Under the pieces are notes generated by a model that made no database searches, was not told the origin of the DNA, and worked only from the letters and a program-made list of their open reading frames with translations. A DNA stretch of 64,000 bases from Nectonema munidae (lineage: Eukaryota; Nematomorpha; Nectonematoida; Nectonematidae): positions 301,001-365,000 of the forward strand of contig JAUIRK010000945.1 of NCBI GenBank assembly GCA_030549495.1, read 5' to 3'. Numbering within the stretch: position 1 is the first letter of the stretch; the number at the start of each line of letters is the position of its first letter. A program made the position numbers and the translations under genes. Positions 22,093 through 34,355 of this stretch are shown here, piece after piece.

Positions 22093-23883
22093 CTAAACAA
22101 GGGAAGCGGGCTTTTGTTTGAAGTAAATGTGATTTTCGTGACTGTTCTTCACGGTGTCAATTTTTTCGTTGTAACAGTAGCGCAGGGAGGAATGACTGCC
22201 TCTGTGTTCTTGTTGGAAGCAGGCGGACTTATTGCACATGGAGTAATAGAAGTGTGTCCAAGATTGAACACTCTTCTCTGACCAAACCCAAAACCCGGAA
22301 ACGATGCCCACAATCAACGTCATGAAGTGCTTCAGCATGAAGACGGTATAGTTGGGCTTGGTTGAGGGGGTGTGACAGGCACAGGTGTGACTCTTGTTCC
22401 AGTTGTCTCGATTGTAGAATTCGTAAAAGTAGCAGGCGAGCACAATGGTTGCCGGCACCGTGTAGAGTACGCTAAAGATTCCGATCCGCAAGATCAACTT
22501 TTCGAGTTTGTAGGATTTGCAGCGATCATACAACTTTATGTGATTCCTGATGCGCAGAAGAGAAGAAAATCCGAGCAAAAGGAATGAAGTACCGATACCC
22601 AAGTAAATTGCTAAGGGAAGCAAAATGAATACTTTGAGGTTTTGAGTGTTTTGGTTGCCGACAAAGCAGATGCCAAAGACGTTGTCTCCATCCACTGAGG
22701 AAGTAATCAAAATGGCAATGACCTTGATTCCCGGAATGCTCCAAGCGAATAAATGGAAGTAAGCGGAAATTTTTGACAACGCCTCACTACTCCACTTAAA
22801 GGAAGAAGCAAGGAACCAATTGAAAGTGAGGATGAGCCACCACATGGCAGCTGCCATTGTGAAAAAGTAGAGAAGAAGAAAAACGCCCGTACACAGAGGA
22901 GAACGGAGGGAGTGATAGCGGATGGCATGTGTGCTTGCGGAACACGCTACCAATTCGTGTCCTTTGCCAATTCGAATGATAAAGCCAATGCACACGATCA
23001 GGTAGCACAGTGTAAGGTATATCAAAGGCCTTTGTGGATAATTGAATCTTTCCGTATCCATTAAAAACGTTGTAAACGTGAGCATCGTGGAAATGAAGCA
23101 AAGGATGGACCAAAATGAGAGCCAAAAGGTGGCAAACTTTTTTTCTTCTTTCGAGAAGAAAGCGCTTTGACAGGAAACTGCGCAATTTTCCACGCCCCCC
23201 GTAGAAATGTTGGCTTGAAGAGGCACTTTCACAAATGGACTTCTACAAGAACAGGAGCAGAGTTCCTGTCTCAAGTGCGGAGCTTTGTCGTAGATCATCG
23301 TCGATTTTAGCGTTGTTTTATCCGCTGACACACTTTTCTTCTCCTCCACCTTTTGCACATCATCCTTTTCCTCACTTCTCGAATCCATGCACAAAATGGC
23401 GCCTCCATACTCTGGCAAACTTTCGCATTTCATTTTTTCGGGCCATTGAAATCCGTACTGACGCATCAACGGAGCGCACCCTGATTTTGCTCGTTCGCAA
23501 ACACTTCTACACGGAGGCAAATACTTCTTGTAGTTTTCCATGCAGATGGGCGCATACATGCTGCATAGGAAGAACTTCAGATCTGGCGAGCAATGAATCT
23601 CCACCAATGGCCAAAATTGGTGCACTTCTAGGCCAGCTTCGTCCTGACTCATATGGTTCATTTGGTTGGGCATGTAGGTGTAGTTGTAGCCGACGGACTT
23701 GCACATCGGAATAGTGATTTTTTCACATGTGTGCCACTCCTTGGCTGATTCCTCTTCGTAAATATTGCTAGAGGATGGGGTGTGGCTTACATTCTCAGCT
23801 GTCAATCTTCTCGTGAGAAACGTCAAAAACACAAAAAACATGACCAAAATTTCATCTTTACTTTTATTTCTAGTCTTCTGCAT
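22093..23883 (-). CDS. fz2: Frizzled receptor, Fz5/8 (Frizzled-2) class, single coding exon
   Basis: A 596-aa Wnt receptor of the plasma membrane. Residues 12-30 are a hydrophobic signal sequence. The cysteine-rich Wnt-binding domain spans residues 53-165 with all ten cysteines (53, 61, 98, 107, 114, 125, 129, 136, 153, 165) and contains YMPNQMNHMSQDEAGLEVHQ and FWPLVEIHCSPDLKFFLCSM, diagnostic of Fz5/8 and insect Frizzled-2. N67 (NYT) is a glycosylation site. Seven membrane segments follow at about 251-275, 286-304, 331-352, 372-392, 418-441, 463-485 and 517-535. The Dishevelled-binding KTxxxW motif reads KSVQSW (537-542), a conservative Thr to Ser change. The C-terminus ASLV fits a class I PDZ ligand. 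The frame is complete, and the ATG lies 8 bases after a good 3' splice site (CTTTGTTTAG), so a 5'-UTR intron is likely. No linked Wnt-pathway gene is present. The class is secure; exact orthology needs a tree. Confidence 0.95.
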   Translation of the reverse strand: MQKTRNKSKDEILVMFFVFLTFLTRRLTAENVSHTPSSSNIYEEESAKEWHTCEKITIPMCKSVGYNYTYMPNQMNHMSQDEAGLEVHQFWPLVEIHCSPDLKFFLCSMYAPICMENYKKYLPPCRSVCERAKSGCAPLMRQYGFQWPEKMKCESLPEYGGAILCMDSRSEEKDDVQKVEEKKSVSADKTTLKSTMIYDKAPHLRQELCSCSCRSPFVKVPLQANISTGGVENCAVSCQSAFFSKEEKKFATFWLSFWSILCFISTMLTFTTFLMDTERFNYPQRPLIYLTLCYLIVCIGFIIRIGKGHELVACSASTHAIRYHSLRSPLCTGVFLLLYFFTMAAAMWWLILTFNWFLASSFKWSSEALSKISAYFHLFAWSIPGIKVIAILITSSVDGDNVFGICFVGNQNTQNLKVFILLPLAIYLGIGTSFLLLGFSSLLRIRNHIKLYDRCKSYKLEKLILRIGIFSVLYTVPATIVLACYFYEFYNRDNWNKSHTCACHTPSTKPNYTVFMLKHFMTLIVGIVSGFWVWSEKSVQSWTHFYYSMCNKSACFQQEHRGSHSSLRYCYNEKIDTVKNSHENHIYFKQKPASLV

Positions 23884-23889
23884 TCCAAC

Positions 23890-24298
23890 TTCTAAACAAA
23901 GAATTGAAATATATTAATTATGAAATTGGAAAGTCTTTTATTGATTTAAAATTTTTATTGGATTTCACCAAATAAATTCCTTTAAAATAATTTTTTTTTT
24001 TTAATAAATCTTTAAATTTCTTTTCAATGTGAGAGGATTAGAGATGAACTGTCTTTCATTTATCATGCATCATTTTTTTATAATTGATATTGACATATTT
24101 CAATCTCATATGTTTATTTCGCTTTGAAGGAAGTACTGCAGTTTTTGGAAATATACTTAAACATCCAGTGAGTGTAATTTTCGATGGAAAATCTATAAAT
24201 TTCTTTTAATATGAATATGATGAAAGATTTCCGGGGATGTTCATTAGAGTGACCAATCAAAACAGTGGCATAATTTGTCACTCTTAAAATAGACATTA
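23890..24298 (-). other. Upstream flank of Frizzled
   Basis: AT-rich sequence, probably the intron or promoter-side flank of the Frizzled gene. A pyrimidine tract and TAG directly precede the coding exon at about 23892. I see no convincing core promoter. Confidence 0.4.
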
Positions 24299-24404
24299 AA
24301 AGAGTGACAAATCAAAAGAGTTTTTTTATGTAAGGATAGGTAGGTAAGTAAAACTTTTCAATTTTTGTATATTTTGTCTCTCTTTTGATTTATCACTCTT
24401 TTGA
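24299..24404. repeat. Short foldback (MITE-like) sequence
   Basis: AAGAGTGACAAATCAAAAGAG near the left end is mirrored by CTCTTTTGATTTATCACTCTT at the right end with one mismatch, leaving a loop of about 60 bases. A degraded third copy of the same word lies just left (24246-24264). It is probably a small DNA transposon; target duplications are unclear. Confidence 0.6.
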
Positions 24405-25495
24405 TAATAACCCAAGATTTCACATGAATCTCTATAATCATACTTCTTCTCATAAACGACATTCCATTATTTGGATAGACCTTGGTGACTATTTATGTCG
24501 CAAGGACGTACAAACGATTTTGGAAATTCTTTTTAATTATAATTAAAAAAAGCAATCAATTGCTTTGATTAAAAACTTTGATTTAAATGACACAGACGAT
24601 TTCTTTATTTTAATCAAGTTTTAAGCGATTAAATGGGTTAGCCTGGTAACGAACGACCAGAATATTCAGATGATATCAAATGTAAAGGAGATGAGTTGAT
24701 TGACTCTTTGACGCCCACCCAAAAATGAAATTCCTTCCTAAAAATAAAGCAGAAGATAGGTCTTCAAAATTTTGTTCCTGGAGTTACAATTTTCATTTCC
24801 AAAATGCAAAAAAAGTTGAACAGAAATTTACGTTTTTATTACTCTGCATTATTTTTCGGTACGAACTTTGTTTAAGGCGTGGAAAATGTTTCTACCCTAA
24901 ATCAAAGTATTAGACTTTCCACCCGAAGATTCCGGCTTCCATACCCTTCCATCAAAAGATCCCACAAACTTTTCTATATAGGTGAAATCAGAGGGGCAGC
25001 TTCTCTGAGATAAATATCTTAAATTTTACGTGCTATAAAAAACACAATTTCGTGACTACACGATTCAACAAGACATTTATCGAAACTACTCAAGGATTCT
25101 CTCATAAGAATCACGAAGATTTGATACCCATGTGTTGATGCGTACACGACGTAGTTATAGGAAAATTCCTGGAGTTACAAATTGTCTGAAGCAAATTATA
25201 TTTAGGTTCTCTGATTGCCATGACATGTTATGCATGAAACGAATTCACTACTAAATAAACACAACTTCAAGCACTTTCTATAAAAAAAAAGTCTTTATTA
25301 CCTTTGTTCCTCATTATTTTCCCACAATAAATTCATCAATATCCATTTTCTAATAATATTATTTCAAAAATTTCTTCAAAAAAATTTCCCAGAGCCACAA
25401 ATGGTACTACAGATAACAGATATTTCTTTTATTCCATATTTGTGTTATCATTTGAATTCGTTAAGGCAATCAAAAGACATAAATTTACTTTTTCA
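24405..25495. other. Non-coding stretch, nothing recognised
   Basis: AT-rich DNA with only short open frames lacking recognisable motifs. No repeats of note. Confidence 0.5.
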
Positions 25496-25499
25496 CAAG

Positions 25500-25617
25500 C
25501 CTCAAAAAATAATGGACACAATTTATATATTTTTTTGTGTGTGATAAGAGACACAAAATGAAAAAAGAATACTTTTTTGACGTATTAAATGTAAAAAAAA
25601 AATTCTTTATGTACTGA
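25500..25617 (+). repeat. Dispersed repeat, copy 1 of an inverted pair
   Basis: About 120 bp containing ATGGACACAATTTATATAT, GATAAGAGACACAAAATG and CTTTATGTACTGAACAAAA. The reverse complement occurs at 36815-36935 with a few mismatches. No coding potential. Confidence 0.75.
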
Positions 25618-25619
25618 AC

Positions 25620-26910
25620 AAAAATTTGTTTGTCTGAAAAGATGTGATTCTTTTTCAAACATATGTTGGCAAGCAGAATTTTCTCGATTTATTTTTATAA
25701 AAAAACAGAGCAACCAATACTTTTCGAAGCTCATATTTGTTTGGCCTATGTATTGTCTTCTGTATAACATAAACTTGATAAGGGAAAATATCAGCCTTCA
25801 TATCTCACCCATAAATAAATTCAATAAAAATTTTCCAAAATTTTTACAATAAATTCATGCTTTTTTAGTGCAAAAAAATAATAATTATAGAACCTTAAAA
25901 AATACTATTAATATTCTTTACATATCTTGTTTTAAAAAAGTTTAACAATTTTTTATTCAGGAAAGTAAAATAGTGTGATGTTTTTTAAAACTAAAAAGAG
26001 CGTGTGGAAAGAAAAAATCTTGGAAGCAGTAAATTCTAAGCACTTCTAAAAAATGTTGTTTTGAAATGTTTTAAATTAAGTTAATTTTATAATTAGGTCA
26101 ATAAAGTTAATTATTTTACATACAATTAAAAATATGTTTTTACGTTTATTTTAGTAAATCTTTAAACTCTTTAAAAATACATGTTTATGATATCCTTTTT
26201 CTACAAATAAATTGATAAAAAAACTAAAAAAAAACAATTCAAATACCTTTTTTTTTTAAAAAAAAATTCTAATAAAAATTGGAAAAAATGTGGGTTAAAA
26301 TACACAAATTTGAACGATGAAAACACTTTTTTTTTACATAATTTATCGTTACAATTCAGAAACAAAAAAAGTTAAAAATATTTCGTCACTTTTTTTGTTA
26401 AAATAAAATCTTTAATTGATTTAATTAAATTGAAAACAATTAATTGACCTTAATGTCCAGATTTAGCAAATTTATCTGTGATATCTTTTCCAAAGAGTTT
26501 TTTTAATCATGGAGCGAAAGATTTTTATTTCCTGCATCTTTGAGCGTAACCATTTGAGACACATTGAGTCGCCCGTGACTAACGAAATATTTTTCAAACT
26601 GAAAAGACTAAAATACTTCTAACTTCTCTTGGATTTCCCATGTTGATTTCAATAGTAACTTTAATTTTAAAAAAAAATTCAAAAATGATCAATCAGTGTG
26701 TTTGTTAGCAATGAATTTCTATTTATCCTGAACAACACCTCCAAAAAGTGGTTAATTGATGTAGGATCTGGACTTAGAATGGAAGAATAGAAGAATTAGG
26801 AAAAGAATTTTTCAAGTAGACCGATCGCAATATTTCATATATTGATTATATTTATGATGGTGGCCAGAAAACTTGGTCCCCCAAATTGGGCCTTAAAGCT
26901 TTTTATTGGG
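25620..26910. other. Non-coding stretch, nothing recognised
   Basis: AT-rich with many short A and T runs. The 61-codon frame at 25585-25770 (minus) overlaps the repeat and is not convincing. Confidence 0.5.
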
Positions 26911-26914
26911 TAGT

Positions 26915-27012
26915 TTGTTAAAATAATGGTAATTCGGAAAGCAAGCTTGATGTAGGATCGAACCCAAGACCTTGAGTTATCGAATCCGGCATCTAACCAA
27001 CCATTTAAAATA
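26915..27012 (-). repeat. tRNA-headed SINE, copy 1 (degraded)
   Basis: On the minus strand it reads TTGGTTAGATGCCGGATTC and CAAGGTCTTGGGTTCGATCC. The B box GGTTCGATCC is intact. The body after the head is largely lost. Confidence 0.7.
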
Positions 27013-27029
27013 GTAACTACATATGTGAC

Positions 27030-29470
27030 TATTTTTGTATCATTTATGTCTATAAAACCAATCATACTATTTTCCTTTGTGAATCGCTTTTAGAGGAGAT
27101 TATGATTTTTCTACGATTCCAGACTTGGAATATTCAATGAGAATGTGAGATTCCTTTTTTATATCGATAAAATGGGGTGAATTGATGGCGGTAGGAAATC
27201 TTCATGGATTTTAACTAAAAACGAACGTAAGCATGTTGAATGTTGATATGTAAAATGCAGGTAAACACTAGCACCACGGTATAGCTCATGTTTACGTAGC
27301 ATACCATAATGCCTTCAACATATAAATAATATATGCATTTACTTAGAAGAAAAGACTATTTCTTAGATACATATCTACATTGACGAGTCTCTAGTGTTTA
27401 CACTTATTTCAACAAGAAAATGGCATAGTGGTGACATGGTGGCGAAGAATTAATGTAATGCTGGAATGATGTTCACGATGTTGTGATTCGAGGCAGCAGC
27501 AATAATAATAATAATAATAGACCTGATAAGTGGATTATTTGCAGATTAAGAAGGCGCTCTAAGAGATTATGATGATAAAGCAAAGCCCCTCCTCTTCTCT
27601 TGAGAGGATTGCAGCGATTCACTTGGCATATGCGTAAACACCTCTCTTCTATCATATCGCAGAAAGTTTTGGCACCAACGTGTTATTTGCTAGAGACAGA
27701 CCTACTTGAATTTGTCAAATGGGGTATTCTGAGTTTCGAGATTTCTAGCATTTGCTATTGGAGGAGCAATTACTAGCACAAGAAGGCCATTAGTTTATTG
27801 TGAGAATTAACATGGTGCTTCTAAGAGCTTTTTACGCTCACCAAGAGAAGTAGAAAAAGAAGATGATGAACATATGTAGCGATTAATCTCAGAAAATTTT
27901 TCCATGGCGAGAAAGTATTTTGAGGTTAGTGACATTTTTGAAAAAGTCTAACCCGTTTCTCAACACCATTTTCTTTTGATATTTTGGAAGTTCGCTAATA
28001 GACTACTTTCTTCAGATGAAAAAACTTTCTTCACTTAGAAAAATGCACTTTTTACCTGTTTTTCAAATATAGGAATATTTTTGTTGATTTTATATCTTAT
28101 ATCAAATATTTGAACAAATAGAGTTTGATAAAAGTGAAACATAATTTGCAATAAATTCAAAAGATTAAACATTTAACATCAAAGTATTTCCAAAGAGAAA
28201 TATGACACTTTACCCTAGTGAATATAATATACGGGGAATCATTAAAAATGACTTAATTTTAGTCTATTAGATCAGATAATTTTACGTAGGGCATTTGAAT
28301 AGTAAATATTTATTCAAGAAATCTTCACATATAATTGCTTCGATTATTATCGCCCTAATTTGATTGGTTAAAAAATATTTCAAAAATTTTATCCAATCAC
28401 ATCAAAGAGTCTGCCTGCGTACTTCTCCTTCCTATTACAAAAAAGAGTACAACTTTATAAATCAATCATTGAGATTTGGAGAGCAGAAGTGAAGAATATA
28501 CGAATAATACTTAGAAAAATGAGCTTTAAAAATGGAAATGTAATGATATTCAAGGTAAAAGATTTGACATATGTTTCACAAAAATTTAAATTTTATTCCA
28601 AAAAATCGTTTTAAAAGCTTTAAAACTACAGAAAAAAAAATTTTATCCGTAAAATACCATTTTTTGCTTATTTATTGAAGATAAAAAAATCGGTAGTTGA
28701 ACGGTTTGAAACCGTTTTCCTTTAACTTAGTGACTCTAGATCCGTATTCCAGAATTTCGTTTAGCTAAAAATAATAGCACTTACCAGAATTTTTAATTGT
28801 CAAATAACAAACAATTAATTAAGATTTTTTTAATTAATTAAATATTTAATAAAAAAATTCAAAAATAGTGAAACAGAATGAAATATTAAAAAATTGACAA
28901 AAAAGGGTAAATGATTGAAAAGATGAGTAGAAAAATTTATTAGTTGAATATTGGAAATAAAACTTTTGCATATTTGTAAAAAAAATCTGAATCAAATTAT
29001 AATTTTACATTTTTTAACTTTTACTATTAGTTTTAATCATTGTGAATTAATTCTTTATAAAGATGGCGTTAATTTGCTGGAATTCAGATTTTTTTGAGGA
29101 ACCAAATGAAATTTGGAGAAATTTTTTTGTGATTAATTGAAAGTTTTGAGTGTAAAATTTTTTTACAATTTCGAAAAAAAAAACTTAAAAGTTGCTAGGC
29201 TTTTAATAATAATAAGGCAAATCTCCAAAGAATTTGACCTAGAAAGCAAGGAATCATTGCACAATTTGTGGATCAAGCATCATTGATTGTGGGGATATTA
29301 AGGGAGGTTGTATACATGCCTGCTTTTGATACCATAATGCCTTCCGTTGGATCTGAGAGCTTCATCTTCAACTTCATGATATGGAGCCGGAGACTGAATC
29401 GAAATTCATTCGTGAAAGTTTTCCGACTCCTCTCGTAAATTATCGGCTTTTGTGATGATATTTTCTCATG
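27030..29470. other. Long stretch without a supported gene
   Basis: Only small frames without motifs. A short (TAA)n run lies at about 27499-27519. The 72-codon frame at 29273-29491 (minus) runs into a dispersed repeat copy and is not supported. Confidence 0.45.
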
Positions 29471-29634
29471 AGGTTGAATACGGGTAGACAACTTGTTTTT
29501 GTCATTCCCCAGTTGTGGTGGAAAAATATATTTGCCAATTAATGAAATTGCTAGACAAAATTCAACTTTCTGTTCATATTTTGTTAGATGTAAGATTGTT
29601 ATACCTCATTCGGGGAGACGATGCTACATAAGTT
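29471..29634 (-). repeat. Dispersed repeat family copy (short form)
   Basis: In inverted orientation it carries both termini of the family seen at 20707-21740: AGGTTGAATACGGGTAGACA at one end and CCTCATTCGGGGAGACGATG at the other, with TCAACTTTCTGTTCATATTT between. It has no LINE insert, so it probably shows the element's basic size of about 160 bp. Confidence 0.7.
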
Positions 29635-29799
29635 AAAAATGATCGGTGGAACAAGGTTAACATTTGTGTTAACCGCTATAGTAATTTAAAGAAGTAGGAA
29701 AATCAAAGCTAAGTCTTTTGAATTTTTGTGCAGAATTTTGGAATGGTAATATTTTTAAAACTTTTTTATTTTAAATATGTTTTTCACATATTCAGTATT

Positions 29800-29900
29800 T
29801 TACCACTTCTCCCAAGAGATCTTGTCAGACCTCTGATATAAATAAGGTCTGTCTAGTTGTTGTCTCCATGGAGGTCTTGCCAAGCCCTTGTGATATAGCA
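29800..29900. repeat. Short dispersed repeat shared with 56925-56985
   Basis: GTCAGACCTCTGATATAAA and TTGTCTCCATGGAGGTCTTG recur in inverted orientation beside the SINE copy at 56784. It also contains a small internal palindrome around AGACCTC and AGGTCT. Confidence 0.55.
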
Positions 29901-32900
29901 ATAAATGTCTAAATATTTACGCCCACTACAAATTTGAGCGCCATTTCAACATTGTGATGATTATACTTATACTGTATTTGGTCCCACTCATGTAAGAATA
30001 TCATAGCTTTTCTTCGTCCTTTCATATGTTAACGGACAAAATTTACCAGCCTCCTCAAAGTGTATACGGCCTCAAAAAATGTGCTAAACACATATGGCTT
30101 CTGCTGGTAAGCATGTAAAAGTTGAAATGTTTGAAGATTTTTGGTTTGTGCTAACTATGCGTCTATAAAATGTAACTCATTCGCCATGTTAAAGCATTTG
30201 ATAATGGCGGATTGATTAAAAAGATTGCAAAATTATGGGCTAAGAAAAACATTGCAAATGAGTGAAGAGACGTTTCCTTCAAACACCAAAACACCTGACT
30301 CCATCGATATCGGAGCTAAATATAGATTCTAGAACATTTATAAAGTGAAGCACTTTTCTGGGATGATAAACTTGAACTGTGTTGAATGGAAAAGGAATCC
30401 GCTAAAGAAGTCCGACTTTTCAGAAGAGGCTTCGTAAAAGGAAAGATTTTTTTTATATTGTCTCATGTCTTAGCGCCATTTTTACATTTTTTGTCTTATT
30501 TAAAAAAAATTTTGTTCAAACTTTTAATCTGATAACTTTCATCATCTTAAACATAATGCCATGTGTAAGAATAAAACATTTTTGGTGTAGTAACATATGG
30601 CTAGGTTTTTTTTTTATTAATTTTTTTTTTAATTTATAGTTCAGGTTCATAAAATCTTAGGCCATTTTTCCCTGCCAAAAAACACTTCTTTTGGAAACAT
30701 CTAAGATGAATTGATATTGAATAAATAAAAAAAATAAAAAAAAATCTTAAATATTTCTCAACCAATGAATTGAAGAGAAAATACATCTTAAACGCCGTGA
30801 TTATTTTTTTTTACCATTTGTGAGTTTAACAGGGTAAGCACTTTGAAATATATTATGCTTCATTGCATACACATTGTATATATAAAGAAGCAAAAAGATC
30901 GTAACTACAGCATTTTAGTTATTTGGGTTGAAAATGGAATGCTTTACTTGAAAAAATGATAAAAAAAAATACATATAATTTAAATTTTTGTTAAGCATTT
31001 TGAGTTTTTTTTAGAAAAAAAATTAATTTTTACAATTTTAACATCAATTCTCGGTAGTTAGTTAATTTTTGCAATTTATGCAGGCAAAATTTCGTTCCAA
31101 AAAAAATCATGAGAAAAAGTGAAGATTTTGGATTAACGGAATTCTCATTATTATCAATGCCTTCAAATTGCCTGGCATTGGAAGTGTAGCATCTTGATCC
31201 AGTAGTATATATAAAAAAAAAAAGGTATTGGAAAGTGCATACCTAATATAAGCCATGGTCAAGTTTTTTTTATAGAAAAAATCAAATTACCCTTAATGAA
31301 CAACATGTCAATTGAAGAAAAAGAAGAAGAAGCATGAGAGGTTGAAGCATCTGAATAAATTTGTTTACTTCTTTTGGGGGTTTTCTTCGTAATAAAAAAC
31401 TTCTACAATTTATTACTATTACCTAAGGCACGACAAATAGAAAACAGCCTCCTAAACTTTGTTTAACTTTTTGAGAGAAAATGAAATACAAACTTGTATT
31501 TTACAAGCATCATGGCTTTTAATAAAAAAAAATAAATAAAAAAAAGTAAAAAAAAAGTTTACTTTTATTGGTTGCTTGATTGGGAGTGAAGAAGCAAAAG
31601 TTGTCGTGGAGGTACGTGTGTGAATCGGTGTTAAGAACACAAAATCGCATGTCGAAGAGTGTGGGTGTGCGTGTGTGTGTCTGTGTGAGTGTGTGTTCAA
31701 GTGTTTATAGAAGAAAGAGGGCGAGGGAGATAGAGGCAGGAAAAAGTCAAGTTATGTAACACAAACGCGTCATCTTTATACACGCCAAGACACAACAAAG
31801 CAAACAGCGTTCACACAGAGAGGCATGGATGGATAGAGAAATGTGAGTAGGTAAGGAATAGTATATCATCCCCATCACTGTCGTCAGATTCTGAGAGAAA
31901 GAGGCTTCCTAAGGGCTGTGTGCCTGCCTGGTTTGGGTTTGTTTGATGAGCAGAGCTCTTTGTTTGGAGGGGGGGGGGGGACTCTTGCATGCTAAATGGA
32001 TGTAGGCAAATGGACTTCTTACTTAACTACAGTGTAAAGAGTGATGGTGGAAGATTCATGTCAACGAAGAAAGAAAGTTTGGAAGGCAAAGAGTTTTATA
32101 TAAAAATCTCGGGGTGTGTAAGGACTTGACTTCCTTGAACATTGGCAAGAAACACTTTCAGAAATCTCTCATTTACAAAGAAAGTATTTTTAAATGCAAC
32201 AAAGTTCAATTAGGATCGCAATTACACTGATCTATAATTTTTATATGAAGCATTTGAAATAAAAATTAAAAATGTGAAACTCTGGAAGAATTCCTTAAGT
32301 TTACAATAATATAGTTTCCCTATGTCGCTTTATCAGTGTGAAAGTTTCATATGTCAATCATATAAATGCGTCGATATGATTGGTGGAAATATAGAAATTC
32401 GTGACACAAACTTAGTTTAAATCTGCTCTTTCCAAAATGGTGCGTATGGAATGAATCATTTGAGGTTTTTGGAACTGCTAAAGCAATATATAAAATCATA
32501 TGAGAAGTGTGTAAACAGCAAATTCATAAGTTTCGTCTAATCCCATTTTATATAAAATGAAAATAGCTTGACTAATTTTTTTCTTTTATTATTTCAAAAT
32601 AGTTTTAAAAAAACTCAAAATAACTTTCTTTTTTTCATAAAATAACCCAAAAATAAATCATTAAACCAAGAATTTATTGATTTAAATAAACATTACTTTG
32701 AAAATTATGAATTTGAAATTAGTAATATTAAACATATACACTCGGGAAAAAGAAAAATCAATAATGTAAATTTTTTGGAAACAAGAAAAAAAAGGTTTCA
32801 ACTTTTTCTTTTAGTGAAGATTTTGGCACAAACCATTCCATAATATAATTTCCTTTAACAAACCAAAAAATATAGGCTTTAAATCTCTTTTCAAAGACAA

Positions 32901-34230
32901 AATTAGTCGCAAATTTTATTTAAAATTTTTTATTATCAAATATTAAATCCCTAATCCTAGTAAATCTTACAAAATGGAAGAGTGATTCCAAATCCTCATG
33001 AAGAAATTATTTTGAGTGTTGAAATAAACATGCAAAGATAGAAATTTTCGTCCTTCATATTAAAAATAAGCACTGTTTAATGTCTTATTATTTATAATAA
33101 TTTAATTTTAAAAATTTTTAAACTAGATGTTGTCTTCTCAATGAATTTGTTTCTTTTCAAAACTAAAGAATTGAAGTCCTAAAATTTTCAAAAAGATTTG
33201 AATCCTCGAATAAAGCAAAAATGGGGGAAATTTTTGATTAAGTCAAAAATACCTTGCTCTGCTCATAATTTCAGACATAACATTTAAATCTGTACGATTT
33301 CTATGATGTAAATGAATAGCGTAATTTCATTTTCAAGCTCAAAGCTTAATTAAGAGTGTTTGCTATGAAAATAAGCCAAAGGATAGTCAATCCATTCGAG
33401 ACATTTTGTTGGAAGGAATTTTCTCAATGTAAGAAACCCGAGAATTTTATTCGCAAATTCCATTTTTCCGATTATTCTTCACATCACTTGTTTCACCCAC
33501 AGAGTATTCCGTGCTTTATTAATTCTAATTGAACTCTTCTAATTGCTGCCTACAATAAGTCATCAATAAATCTTAATTAATTAGTGATGTTTTTAATTTT
33601 ATTTGATTTATGCATATTGTATATAAATTGGGGTATTATTGATTTTATTTTAGTCGAAATTTTGCAATATACAAAAATTCAAACAGCCAAACCGGCACAT
33701 CTGGCAACCCCAAACTATCTGTCACCATTCAATTTGAACTATTTTTTGGGTGCGTCCAAAAAAGTGTAAGAAGCGCAGAGTGAGGTGAACTAATAAATAA
33801 TGTGTGGACATGGGAAAAATGACGTGTTAAAATTTTTGTCGTTGACAAATAATAATTCCTTTAAAAGTTCGACTTATGGATGAGTGGACATTCAGAATTC
33901 AATTTATTCTATGAACTGCAAAATTTTTCCTCAAAGTCTAATTACTTGAATCCTAAAATTTTTCAACTTTTTGATAAACTGATGTATTTAATATTTCACC
34001 ATTTCAATAAATAAAAAAATCGGTAAAAAGTATAAAAAAAATATATAATGCTTATCTCATCATTGCCTTTTCAAAGAATGAAAAGGATTGATGCAAAAAT
34101 ATGAGTTTGCATAACCGCCCCAAAAACGAGAAATAAAACAGATGCCGAAATTTTGTGCAAAGGAAATAAGAAATGAGATTTAAAAATATAGCATTTCTAC
34201 TTCTTAATCTATCTTTATTTTAGGATTCAT
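29900..34230. other. Long stretch without a supported gene, with microsatellites
   Basis: No gene recognised. A GT-rich run lies at 31664-31696 and a run of 12 G at 31969-31980. GC content is higher between about 31600 and 32150 than in the flanks, without a motif that explains it. Frames here are short, and the one at 31452-31700 is a microsatellite artefact. Confidence 0.45.
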
Positions 34231-34355
34231 GAGTAAGATTGGTTAGGTACTGGGTTTCGATAACTCAAGGTCTTGGGTTCGATCCCGCATCAAGCCTACT
34301 TTCCTCATAGTTTGATACAAGCGACGCAATTGTGCCTTCTCGATGAAAAATGTAA
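34231..34355 (+). repeat. tRNA-headed SINE, copy 2
   Basis: Nearly full-length. The head is GAGTAAGATTGGTTAGGTAC (A-box region) followed by TTGGGTTCGATCCCGCATCA (B box). The body is TACAAGCGACGCAATTGTGC and CTTCTCGATGAAAAATGT. It lies on the plus strand. Confidence 0.8.

Noticed and set aside
22372-23714. Several open frames of 65-159 codons overlapping Frizzled on both strands
   Set aside because: They are shadows of the Frizzled frame, whose own reading carries all family motifs.
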